Part shown: positions 50,591 through 58,801 of the stretch, piece after piece | Position numbering within the stretch: position 1 is the stretch's first letter | Layout: each line of letters starts with the position of its first letter | Source: CBDHDN01 sp965261585 | GTDB lineage: Bacteria > Pseudomonadota > Alphaproteobacteria > UBA6615 | Reading direction: 5' to 3' | NCBI GenBank assembly: GCA_965261585.1 | Contig: CBDHDN010000055.1 | Span: 1 to 64,000, forward strand | DNA length: 64,000 nucleotides | The notes under the pieces: generated by a model | Seen by the model: the letters and a program-made list of their open reading frames with translations, nothing else | What the model was told of the DNA's origin: nothing | Databases searched by the model: none | Position numbers and translations under genes: made by a program

Positions 50591-52508
50591 GTGCGCCAGG
50601 CGAACTGGCAGAAGGTAGGGGGTGCAAGTCCCCCGGAACGAAGGAGTAACCGAACCACGTTTCTCCGCGAGCCGTGCGTTGGCTCCCGTGAGGGGGCAGG
50701 CGAAGCGTCGGTAGCGGCATGGATGGGCAGGGCTATTGAGCACCGTAAAAGCGATGGTCCGGGGTGCCGAGGCTTTCAGATCGGTCGAAGGCAATATTGC
50801 AGGCGTCGTTTTGGTGAGATGTCGGCGAGCCCCGCGGTGTCAGAGAACCCATGCACGTTCGCACGCCTTCTGTTGGGACCCTGGGAGGTCTTCAAACTGC
50901 CCCGGTTGTCGTAAAGGGGCCGCGTAGGGAATGGAGAAAACCGAAGCCTATGATGAACGGTTTGAAGAAGTCGGATGAGGCCGTACGACCTGTGAGGGCG
51001 GCGAACAAGGGAGCGCGAGCTTCTGCGGAGTCGCCGGAGGAAAGGGCCTCAACCAAGGGGAATCCGGATTGCCAAAGCACGCGCCGAACCCAGTGTCGGG
51101 TAAGCGTGCCACAGGCGGCGGCCCGGATACGGAAAGCTGCAGAGAGAAACCCGAAGGAACGTCTCACTGCGCTCTTCCACCACATTACGCCGGACGCGCT
51201 CGGTGCGGCCTACTTCGCATTGAAGAAGGACGCAGCAGCCGGTGTCGACGGCGTTACGTGGGACATGTACGGCGAGGGTCTGGATGAGCGCCTGCTCGAC
51301 CTGCACCGGCGCCTGCACAGAGGGGGAGCGTACCGGGCGCCACCGGTTCGGCGGGTAGAGGTACCCAAGCCGGACGGGGGGACACGACCGCTCGGGATCG
51401 CGGCGCTGGAGGACAAGGTCGTCCAGAAGGCGGTTGTGGATGTGATCCTGACACCGATCTACGAGGTGGTGTTTCTTGGCTTCAGCTACGGGTTCCGACC
51501 GGGGCGGGGGCGCACGATGCGCTCGATGCCCTGGCCTTCGGGATAGAACGGCGCAAGGTCAGCTGGATAGTCGATGCAGACCTCCGGGCGTACTTCGACA
51601 CGATCCCGCGGGATGGGTTGATCACGTTCCTAGAGCACCGCATCGGAGACAGGCGGGTCATCCGTCTGATCCGGAAATGGCTGAACGCCGGCGTCATAGA
51701 GAGTGGGTCATGGGCAGATACGGGTATGGGCACGCCGCAGGGGGCAATAGTCTCCCCCGTCTTGGCGAACGTGTTCCTGCATTACGTGCTCGACGTGTGG
51801 TTCCACAAGAAATGGCGCCCGAACGTTCCGGATGGCGAAGCGATCATCGTCCGTTACGCTGACGATATCGTTGTCGGGTTCCAACACAAGCGGGATGCGG
51901 AGCGGTACCTCCGCGACGTTCGGGAGAGGCTGGCCCGGTTCGGTCTCAGCCTCCACCAGGACAAGACCCGCCTCGTGGAGTTTGGCCGGTTCGCGGATTT
52001 GAACCGGCGCCAGCGCGGGGTGGGCAAGCCGGAGACTTTCGACTTTCTGGGCCTCACGCACTATTGCACGACGACCCTGAGAGGACGCTTTCGGCTTGGT
52101 CGCAAACCGGTTGCCAAACGGGTCAACAGGACCCTGGCGCGCATCGACGAGGTGCTTCGCAAGCGCTGGCACCACGACATCTGGGAAGTTGGTAGGTGGC
52201 TGGGGAGAGTCTGCAATGGCTGGCTCAACTACTTTGCCGTTCCAGGGTCAGGCCGGTTCATCCGTGCGTTCCTCCGCAGGCTGCAACGCCGGTGGATGCG
52301 GGCGCTACGCCGCCGGTCCCAGCGAGCCCGATTTAGTTGGAAGCGACTGGAGCGCATGACCGAAATCCTGTGGCCACGCGCCTCCATCCGCCACCCATGG
52401 CCGGACCAGCGGTTCGCCGTCAAGCACCCGAGGTAGGAGCCGGATGGTTCAACGACCACGTCCGGATCTGCGCGGGGGGTGCGCAGCAATGCGCATTCCT
52501 ACCGTAAC
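50591..52508 (+). mobile_element. Group II intron
   Basis: 1918-bp intron starting with the GUGYG consensus (GTGCGCC at 50591) and ending ...TACCGTAAC, just before the exon resumes. A domain V-like hairpin, GAGCCGGATGGTTC...GTCCGGATC, is at about 52436-52468, followed by a domain VI-like stem. The boundaries are fixed by the exact continuity of the interrupted GNAT frame. It encodes a reverse transcriptase/maturase with a frameshift. Confidence 0.88.
50950..52436 (+). pseudogene. ltrA: Group II intron reverse transcriptase/maturase, frameshifted
   Basis: RT blocks in order: ITPDALGAAYFALKKDAAAGVDGVTWDMY, YRAPPVRRVEVPKPDGGTRPLGIAALEDKVVQ, FLGFSYGFRPGRG; then, in the -1 frame, AHDALDALAFGIERRKVSWIVDADLRAYFDTI, GTPQGAIVSPVLANVFLHYVLD and the catalytic IVRYADDIVVGF. 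A maturase domain X follows (WHHDIWEVGRWLGRVCNGWLNYFAVPGSG). No HNH endonuclease domain is seen. One G is missing from the G tract near 51505. The intron may still splice if a maturase acts in trans. Confidence 0.85.
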
Positions 52509-52954
52509 TGCTTCCAGGACTTCGAGGGTGAGCTGGCGGCGCTGCCCGGTGCCTACGTGCCGCCCGGCGGCGGCCGGTGGCTCGCCCGGCTGGACGGGTG
52601 CGCGGTCGGCTGTGTCGCCGTGCGGCCGCCCGACAGCGACGCCGTCGATGGCGACGCTGTCGATGGCGGCGCCTGCGAGATGAAGCGGCTCTACGTGCAA
52701 GCGGCGGCGCAGGGGGCCGGTCTCGGCCGCCGGCTATGGCGTCATGCGGCTGGACACGCACCCGTCCCGCATGGTCGGCGCGGTCGCGCTCTATCGCTCG
52801 CTGGGCTTCGTCGAGACACCGCCCTACTATCGCAGCCCGATCCCGGCGACGGCCTACTATGCGCTGCGGCTGCGCGATTTAGCGCAAGAACCGGGTGGCG
52901 GCGTCGGGGCCGGCGCGCCTACGCTCGCTCCATCACCTTGAAGGAGCGGGATCC

Positions 52955-53839
52955 ATGCGACAGGCAATTGCCACGATGGAACGGGACGAGCCACGCGACG
53001 ATGGCGCCTATCAGGCGATCGGCAAGGCGCTGACCTGGCTTACCGAGGCCTATCAGGACCAGCCGTCCCTGGCCGACGCGGCGGCGCAGGCGGGGTTCAG
53101 CCCCTATCACTTCCAGCGCCTGTTCACGCGCTATGTCGGCGTCAGCCCGACGAAGTTCGTGCAGCACCTGACGCTGTCTCATGCCAAGCAGAGCCTGGCC
53201 GAGGCGGCCAGCGTGCTCGATGCCGCATACGACGCGGGGCTGTCGGGGCCGAGCCGCCTGCACGATTTGTTCATCACCCACGAGGCGATGACGCCCGGCG
53301 AGTGGAAGCTCGCGGCCGCCGATAAGGAGCTGCGTTATGGCTGGCACCTCAGCCCGTTCGGCGACTGCCCGATCATCGCCACGACACGCGGGGTCTGCGG
53401 CCTCGGCTTCGCCCTCGACGCCGGCCGCGCGGCGACGCTGGCGAACCTCGCCCATGACTTCGGGCGGGCGCGGCTGATCGAGGACCCGGCGGCGACGGCG
53501 CCCTATGCGGCGGCCGTGTTCGGCGGCGAAGTGGGGTCGGTACACCTGGTCCTGCACGGCACGGCGCTGCAGCTGAAGGTGTGGGAGGCCCTGCTGCGCA
53601 TTCCCCAGGGGACGGTCGTCAGCTATGGCCAGCTGGCCGCCAGCGTCGGCCGGCCGACGGCCGCGCGGGCGGTGGCCGGCGCCGTCGCGCGCAACTCGAT
53701 CTCGCTGCTGATCCCGTGCCATCGGGTCATCCGCGCGACCGGCGCGCTGACCCACTACCGCTGGCAGCCCGAGCGCAAGCGGGCGCTGCTCGCCTGGGAG
53801 GCCGCCCACGACGACGCCGCGGCCGGCGTCGCCGCCTGA
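52955..53839 (+). CDS. AraC domain plus O6-methylguanine-DNA methyltransferase
   Basis: 294 aa. Residues about 15-115 form an AraC-type HTH (LADAAAQAGFSPYHFQRLFTRYVGVSPTKFVQ). The C-terminal half is an MGMT domain: VWEALLRIPQGTVVSYGQLAASVGRPTAARAVAGAVARNSISLLIPCHRVI with the alkyl-accepting Cys (about 261). The N-terminal metal-binding phosphotriester domain of Ada is absent. The ATG at 52955 follows AAGGAG. It probably repairs alkylated guanine and regulates its own or neighbouring genes. Confidence 0.92.
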   Translation: MRQAIATMERDEPRDDGAYQAIGKALTWLTEAYQDQPSLADAAAQAGFSPYHFQRLFTRYVGVSPTKFVQHLTLSHAKQSLAEAASVLDAAYDAGLSGPSRLHDLFITHEAMTPGEWKLAAADKELRYGWHLSPFGDCPIIATTRGVCGLGFALDAGRAATLANLAHDFGRARLIEDPAATAPYAAAVFGGEVGSVHLVLHGTALQLKVWEALLRIPQGTVVSYGQLAASVGRPTAARAVAGAVARNSISLLIPCHRVIRATGALTHYRWQPERKRALLAWEAAHDDAAAGVAA

Positions 53840-53843
53840 GCGC

Positions 53844-54927
53844 TCAACGGATCGCGTGCTCGCGCTCGGTGTCGAAAATATGCAGGTGTTCCAGGTTGAG
53901 GGCGAAGCGCGCGAGGGCGCAGGCCTCGGGCTCGACCCGGCCCTCGGCCGTGCCGGTGATCTCGTGGCCGGCGATGTCGAGCTCGACCAGCGACTGCGAC
54001 CCCAGGGGCTCGACCGCGTTGATGCGGGCGTCGACCTGCCAGTCGTCCGGATAGGGTGAGGCGCCGTTCACGAGCACCACGTCCTCGGGCCGGATGCCCA
54101 TGATCACCGGCTGCCCGTCGGTCAGGCTGCTGCCGGTTCCATCCGGCAGCGGCAGCGTCAGGCCACCCAGGTCGAGGTGCAGGCGACCGGCGACCGATCG
54201 GGTCCGGCAGCGGATCATGTTCATCGCCGGGCTGCCGATGAAGCCGGCGACGAAGGTATTGACCGGGTCGTTGTAGACCTCGCGCGGCCGGCCGATCTGC
54301 TGGATGTAGCCATCGCGCATGATGACGATGCGGTCGGCCAGGGTCATCGCCTCGATCTGATCGTGGGTCACGTAGATCACCGTCGTCTGCACCTTCCGGT
54401 GCAGCTTCTTGATCTCGGTGCGCATCTGGTGGCGCAGCTTGGCGTCGAGGTTCGACAGCGGCTCGTCGAACAGGAAGACCTGGGGGTCGCGGACGATGGC
54501 ACGGCCCATGGCGACGCGCTGGCGCTGGCCGCCGGACAACTCCGCCGGCTTGCGCTCCAATAGCTCCTCGAGCTCGAGCACGCGCGCCGCTTCGTGCACC
54601 CGCCTGGCGATCTCGTCCTTCGGCAGCCGCGCCGCGCGCAGGCCGAACGAGATGTTGCGGTACACCGTCATATGCGGATAGAGCGCGTAGTTCTGCGATG
54701 TTCCGGTTCTTCGGCTCGACATTGTTGATCAGCCGCTCGCCGATATAGATCTCGCCGCCGGTGATGTCCTCCAAGCCGGCGATCATGCGCAGCATCGTCG
54801 ACTTGCCGCAGCCCGACGGGCCGACGAGGACGACGAACTCGTTGTGGGCGATGTCCAGGTCGAGGCCGTGAATGACCTGCACCTTGCCGTAGGCCTTGAA
54901 GACATTGCGGATCGATACGCTGGCCAA
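53844..54927 (-). pseudogene. UgpC/MalK-type ABC ATPase with 11-bp deletion in the Q-loop
   Basis: TTG start at 54927 with AGGAG upstream; SIRNVFKAYGKVQVIHGLDLDIAHNEFVVLVGPSGCGKSTMLRMIAGLEDITGGEIYIGERLINNVEPKNRNIA, then the frame breaks near 54705. The rest, QNYALYPHMTVYRNISFGLRAARLPK, LSGGQRQRVAMGRAIV, FLFDEPLSNLDAKLR, VTHDQIEAMTLADRI and the regulatory OB domain, continues in another frame to 53844. The family reads IAMVFQNYALYP here, so 11 bp encoding MVF and part of Gln are missing. The protein would lack its Q-loop and terminate early. It is the ATPase of a sugar or glycerol-phosphate importer whose permeases are not in the window. Confidence 0.88.
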
Positions 54928-54937
54928 CGGCTTGCTC

Positions 54938-56029
54938 CTAGATGTCCAAGACCTGATCGACTGCCGCCGCGAGGCGCGCATCGGCAGCGGCCATGGTCCG
55001 GGCGATATCCTCCGCTGCCGTCCGCCGCTCGGCAAGCACCGCCCGGTAGCCCGCGAGGCTCCGCGCCATGGCCTCTGGCGCCGGGCCGCCGAAGCGCGTC
55101 CGCACGGCGATGAAATGCTCGGGGCTGACGAATCGTCGTAAATCCGCCTCGCTCAGCGTCGGTGCGCGGTCCATGACGGCGCGGAACGCCGCCTCGATCG
55201 TCGCGAATGGGACCGTGTCGAGGGTCCCTTCGTCGGCGATCACCCGGCGGGCCAGCCGGCTTGCCACCTCGTGCGCTTGCCGGAACGAGATGCCCTCGAC
55301 GCGCACCAGGGAGTCCGCCAGTTCCGTCACCGTGATGCAGCTCGCGTCGATGTGCCGGCGCACCTGCGCCTCGTCGATCGAGACCGCACCGGTCAGGCCG
55401 CCAAGCAGCGTCAGCACGCGCTCGGCCGCGGCGAAGGCGGCATAGCCGGCGATCTGCACCTCGCCCTCGGAATCGTTCATGTCGGTGAACGGCGTGTTGT
55501 GCATCGTGTTGATGACCAAATCGCAGTGGCCGGCGCCGGTCGAGGCGATCAGGCGCAGATGCTCGAGCGCGACAGGATTGCGCTTCTGCGGCATGACCGA
55601 GCTGACCTGGACATAGGCGTCGGGCACCCGCAGGTGGCCGGTCTCGAACGTCGACCACTGGCTCAGGTCCTGGACGAAGCGGCCCATGTTGATGAACATG
55701 ACCTTCAGCGCGGCGTAGACCGAGGTGACGTAGTCGCACGCGGCGATGCAGCCGTAGGCGTTCTCCTGCACGCCCGTGAAGCCGAGCAACTCGGCGACCC
55801 GCGCACGGTCGATTGCGAAGCCCGTCGTCGTGATCGCGGCGGCGCCCATGGACGAGCGGTCGACGACGGCGGCGGCCTGCAGCAGCCGCTCCATGTCGCG
55901 CAGCAATACCTCGATCATGGCGCCGAGATAGTGGGCCAGCGTCGACGGTTGGGCCGGCTGGCCGTGGGTGTAGGCGACGATGATCGTCTCGCGGTTGCGC
56001 TCGGCGACCGCGAGCACCCGCGGCGGCAA
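54938..56029 (-). pseudogene. Argininosuccinate lyase-like protein, 5' end missing
   Basis: 363 codons of a fumarase/ASL superfamily lyase: IIVAYTHGQPAQPSTLAHYL (catalytic His region), then the signature SSVMPQKRNPVALEHLRL with the mobile catalytic-loop Ser, and the C-terminal ArgH domain. The family normally has about 100-130 more N-terminal residues. Here the homology starts at once at the junction with a PIG-L fragment at about 56029. With only a TTG and no ribosome-binding site, it is likely a remnant. It would have been co-transcribed with the ABC ATPase 10 bp downstream, so it may belong to a transporter operon rather than to arginine synthesis. Confidence 0.8.
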
Positions 56030-56447
56030 TCTGGTGACGCTCTACCAACGGCCGTGGGACAACTGGGATCCCGAAAGTGTGCCGCCGCGCCTGCTGAAGA
56101 TCGGCCAGCCCTCGCTGCGCTGGCGGGTGACGGACCCCGCCGCCGCCGTGACCCATCTGGCCCCGGACCATCCGGTGCTGAACACGCCCAACCGCATCAC
56201 CGAAGCCGACTGGCGCGACTGGGCGAAGGAGCGCGGCCTCTACTTCGCGGCCGCCTGGGACGACGCCTACGTGCCGCTCGTGGCGATGGCCGACCCCGGA
56301 GAGGCGCCGCACGAGGGGGCGCTGCTGGCGGCGCGCGTCGGCGACGGCCAGCACATTCATACCGGCCTGATCCTGCACTATCAGATGGACTTCCTGGTGC
56401 CGGGTGCGTTCCGCCTGTTCGCCAACATGATCGCGCCGCCCGCCTGA
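56030..56447 (+). pseudogene. C-terminal fragment of a PIG-L family deacetylase-type protein
   Basis: The frame reads LVTLYQRPWDNWDPESVPPRLLKIGQPSLRWRVTDPAAAVTHLAPDHPVLNTPNRITEADWRDWAKERGLYFAAAWDDAYVPLVAMADPGEAP, ending LILHYQMDFLVPGAFRLFANMIAPPA. This matches the C-terminal region of long PIG-L (LmbE) proteins; the catalytic N-terminal domain is absent. Upstream of 56030 the frame is antisense to the lyase fragment. No start with a ribosome-binding site is evident. The family call is from memory of the C-terminal motif and is moderately sure. Confidence 0.65.
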
Positions 56448-56461
56448 CAAGGAGGCATGCC

Positions 56462-57064
56462 ATGACCCGGGTCCGTGCCATCGAGATCGACGGAGTGCCG
56501 GATGACGTGAAGCCGGTCTACCGACGGTTTGCCGATTACGGCCCGTTCGCCAACCAGATCAAGGCGTTCGCCCACCGTCCGGTCGCCGTGAAGCACCTCT
56601 ACGGGCTATTGCTGGCGTTGGCCGACGAGGCCGTGCTGGCGAAGCGCTATCTCGAGATCGCCGTCGTCACGGTGTCGAAGCTCAATGCGTGCCGCTACTG
56701 CGTCGCCCATCATACGCCGAGGCTGACCGAGGACGGCATCACGGCCGATACCGTCGCGCGCATCCTCGAGCCGGATTGTCCGGGGCTCGACGCGGTCGAG
56801 CGCATGGTGCGCGACTATGCGGTTGTCGTGACCGAGCAGCCGCAGGCCATCCCCGACACTCTGTTTGCCGCGCTCAAGCAGCACTTTTCCGAGGCGCAGA
56901 TCGTCGAGTTGACGCTGCGGACGGCGCTGTGCGGGTTTTTCAACCGCTTCAACGACGCGTTGCAGATCGACATGGAAGACGGCGTCATCGCCGCGTTGCT
57001 GGCGACGGGCGCCCAGCTCGCCGACCTGCCGCCCGGCGGCGGGCCGGCGGAAGCGGCGGAATGA
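56462..57064 (+). CDS. Carboxymuconolactone decarboxylase/AhpD-like protein
   Basis: 200 aa. The AhpD-like core has the redox pair and His in VSKLNACRYCVAHHTPRL (about 76-93, CxxC followed by HH), suggesting a peroxidase-linked or thiol-disulfide function. The C-terminal helices FFNRFNDALQIDMEDGV are typical of the group. Start ATG at 56462 has AAGGAGG upstream. It overlaps the next gene by ATGA and probably forms a two-gene operon with it. Confidence 0.88.
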   Translation: MTRVRAIEIDGVPDDVKPVYRRFADYGPFANQIKAFAHRPVAVKHLYGLLLALADEAVLAKRYLEIAVVTVSKLNACRYCVAHHTPRLTEDGITADTVARILEPDCPGLDAVERMVRDYAVVVTEQPQAIPDTLFAALKQHFSEAQIVELTLRTALCGFFNRFNDALQIDMEDGVIAALLATGAQLADLPPGGGPAEAAE

Positions 57065-57663
57065 CCATGGCCAGGACCATCGGCATACTGCTGTTCGACG
57101 GGACCGGGGAGCTGGATGCCATCGGCCCTTGGGAGGTGTTCAACGTCGCCGCGCAGGCGGCCTCGGACCTCGCCGTCATGACCGTGTCGCAGACGGGCGC
57201 GACGGTGACCTGCGCCAAGGGCCTGCGGGTCATCCCCGACCACAGCTTCGCAACCGTGCCTGACTTGGATGTCGTTCTTGTGCCGGGCGGCGTGGGCACG
57301 CGGCGCGAGGTCGACAACCCGGCGCTGCTCGACTGGATCGCCGGGGTCGCCCCCTCGTGCACCTGGGTCACCTCGGTCTGCACCGGGCCCATGCTGCTGG
57401 CCGCCGCCGGGCCGGCGCGTGGCAAGCGCATTACGACCCATTGGGCCGCCGTCGAGGAGGTGCGCCAGCGCGGCGAGGCGGGCGCGGTGCTGACCGACCT
57501 GCGCTACGTGCGCGATGGCAACGTCGTCTCCTCGGCCGGCGTGTCGGCTGGTATCGACATGGCGCTATGGCTGGTCGGACAGCTGTGCGACCCGGCCGTC
57601 GCCCGCGCCGTGCAACGGCGCATGGAGTACGACCCGGCACCGCCTTACACGGCGGATGTCTGA
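57061..57663 (+). CDS. DJ-1/PfpI family protein
   Basis: 200 aa. Class I glutamine amidotransferase-like fold: IGILLFDGTGELDAIGPWEVF, VLVPGGVGTRREVDN, and the nucleophile elbow WVTSVCTGPMLLAAAG with Cys (about 103), then THWAAVEEV. It resembles isonitrile hydratase-like DJ-1 members; the substrate is unknown. It overlaps the AhpD-like gene, and a palindromic terminator follows. Confidence 0.88.
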   Translation: MTMARTIGILLFDGTGELDAIGPWEVFNVAAQAASDLAVMTVSQTGATVTCAKGLRVIPDHSFATVPDLDVVLVPGGVGTRREVDNPALLDWIAGVAPSCTWVTSVCTGPMLLAAAGPARGKRITTHWAAVEEVRQRGEAGAVLTDLRYVRDGNVVSSAGVSAGIDMALWLVGQLCDPAVARAVQRRMEYDPAPPYTADV

Positions 57664-57687
57664 GGGCTCGAGCGGGTCCGCACAAGA

Positions 57688-57723
57688 GGAAAGGCCGGAG
57701 ACCCGCGGGTCTCCGGCCTTTCC
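57688..57723. terminator. Perfect palindrome, bidirectional terminator
   Basis: 36-bp perfect inverted repeat with half-site GGAAAGGCCGGAGACCCG, between two convergent genes. The stem would be flanked by A/T-poor but symmetrical GGAAAG/CTTTCC ends, fitting termination in both directions. Confidence 0.82.
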
Positions 57724-57741
57724 GTTGAAGCCTGGCGGCCC

Positions 57742-58284
57742 CTATCTGTAGGGGTGGCCGCTGGTCCCGAACGAGGGATAGCGCTGGCTGTCGCTGTGGC
57801 CGCTGGCCGGTCTGACGCCGGCCATCGGGCTCGCGTCGATGTTGCGTTGAGCCATGGCGGGGCCGGTGTTCGTGCCGACACGGAAGGAGCGCGTCATCAG
57901 CACGTCGCCGTCGGAGTCGACGAGTTGCACCCGCCAGTTGCCGGGGCGCAGGTTGGCGCTGCTCCAGGTCCGCCAGGCGGAGGAGCTGCCGATCGTGAGG
58001 GGCACCGTCGCGTGGTGCTCGTTGTTGTAATACCAGCGGAATTGTACCTGGGTCGGCGCACCGGTGTTGTTGATCCGGGCAAAGGCGAAGGCCTGGTCGT
58101 CGTGTTTCGCGTAGGCCGCGATCTTATCCGTCGGCTCGCGGCCGGTGATGCCGTGGGTCAGGGTGAAATCGCGAACAATCAGGTCTTCGCCGGCCATGGC
58201 TTGTTGCGCCGTCAGGCTGAAGACGGCCAAAGCCGCACCACCCAGCGCGGCTGACAGAAAACTCTTGCGATCGGGACGTTTCAT
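57742..58284 (-). CDS. DUF2914-type exported protein
   Basis: 180 aa. Signal peptide FLSAALGGAALAVFSLTAQQAMAGED (cleavage about residue 32), then IVRDFTLTHGITGREPTD, AFAFARINNTGAPTQVQFRWYYNNEHHATVPLTIGSSSAWRTWSSANLRPGNWRVQLVDSDGDVL, the beta-sandwich typical of DUF2914. Probably periplasmic. Function unknown. ATG at 58284 chosen because it gives the signal peptide. Confidence 0.8.
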   Translation of the reverse strand: MKRPDRKSFLSAALGGAALAVFSLTAQQAMAGEDLIVRDFTLTHGITGREPTDKIAAYAKHDDQAFAFARINNTGAPTQVQFRWYYNNEHHATVPLTIGSSSAWRTWSSANLRPGNWRVQLVDSDGDVLMTRSFRVGTNTGPAMAQRNIDASPMAGVRPASGHSDSQRYPSFGTSGHPYR

Positions 58285-58801
58285 CTCGGAACTCCTGCTG
58301 GTTGGGCTCGCGCGAAATGGCTGGCGAGACCCCAAAGGAACTTCGGTGCAAACACCGGGTAATCGATCCGGACGAGGTACGGTCGGGCGGGCACCCTTGA
58401 GACGTTGCTACCAAGGGCACGAGACTAGCTTCAAAAATCTTCTAAAGAGTTACGTAAACCGCTGATTTTGTGTAGAATAATCGAATAGAACTCAGCAAAA
58501 TTCGAACGTATCGAGGAGATGCAGGCGGCGGCTCGGGGCTCGCAGCCAACGCCCGAGCAGCCGCTACGGTGCCCGTGGTCGCGGTAAGGCGGTTTCCCAT
58601 CGCTTAACACGACCTTAACGCCTGCCGGGTGATCTCAGGCCGATGGTGGCACGGGGACGTGGCGGCGCTGGTTTCGCTCGGTCGGGGCACACTCGGGTGC
58701 TAAGCTCGCGCCAGTGGCGGGCGCGGCGGTCGCAGCGTGGGATCTCGCCGGGCCGCAAGCCCGCGCCGTTGCTAGGCAGCGCGGTGCCCCCAGTCGACAC
58801 C
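58285..58801. other. Intergenic region between divergent genes
   Basis: About 515 bp between the DUF2914 gene and the SLC13-like transporter. AT-rich stretch at 58430-58510 (for example GTGTAGAATAATCGAATAG) is the likeliest promoter area. No gene, terminator or repeat of the families above is recognised. The long open frame from 58643 is not supported by similarity. Confidence 0.5.

Larger units (their letters stand above)
50504..52941 (+). pseudogene. GNAT acetyltransferase split by a group II intron and deleted
   Basis: Exon 1 (50504-50590, GTG start) encodes IAPAVAAADVTAAAALFREYADWLGIDL. Exon 2 resumes at 52509 with CFQDFEGELAALPGAYVPPGGG, EMKRLYVQAAAQGAGLGRR, matching a GNAT protein without gap. 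After GLGRR about ten residues are missing and the frame shifts: GYGVMRLDTHPSRMVGAVALYRSLGFVETPPYY continues in another frame (from about 52733) to 52941. So even correct splicing would not give a full enzyme. The family is a small GNAT N-acetyltransferase of unknown substrate. Confidence 0.82.

Noticed and set aside
55271..56461. Very long rightward frame ahead of the AhpD-like gene
   Set aside because: It is antisense to the lyase fragment; the family homology begins only at the ATG at 56462 with its own ribosome-binding site.
57668..57680. GAGCGGGTCCG shared with the left end of the IS630 at 63595
   Set aside because: Only 11 bases match and no transposase or inverted end accompanies it; chance or a short remnant cannot be told apart.
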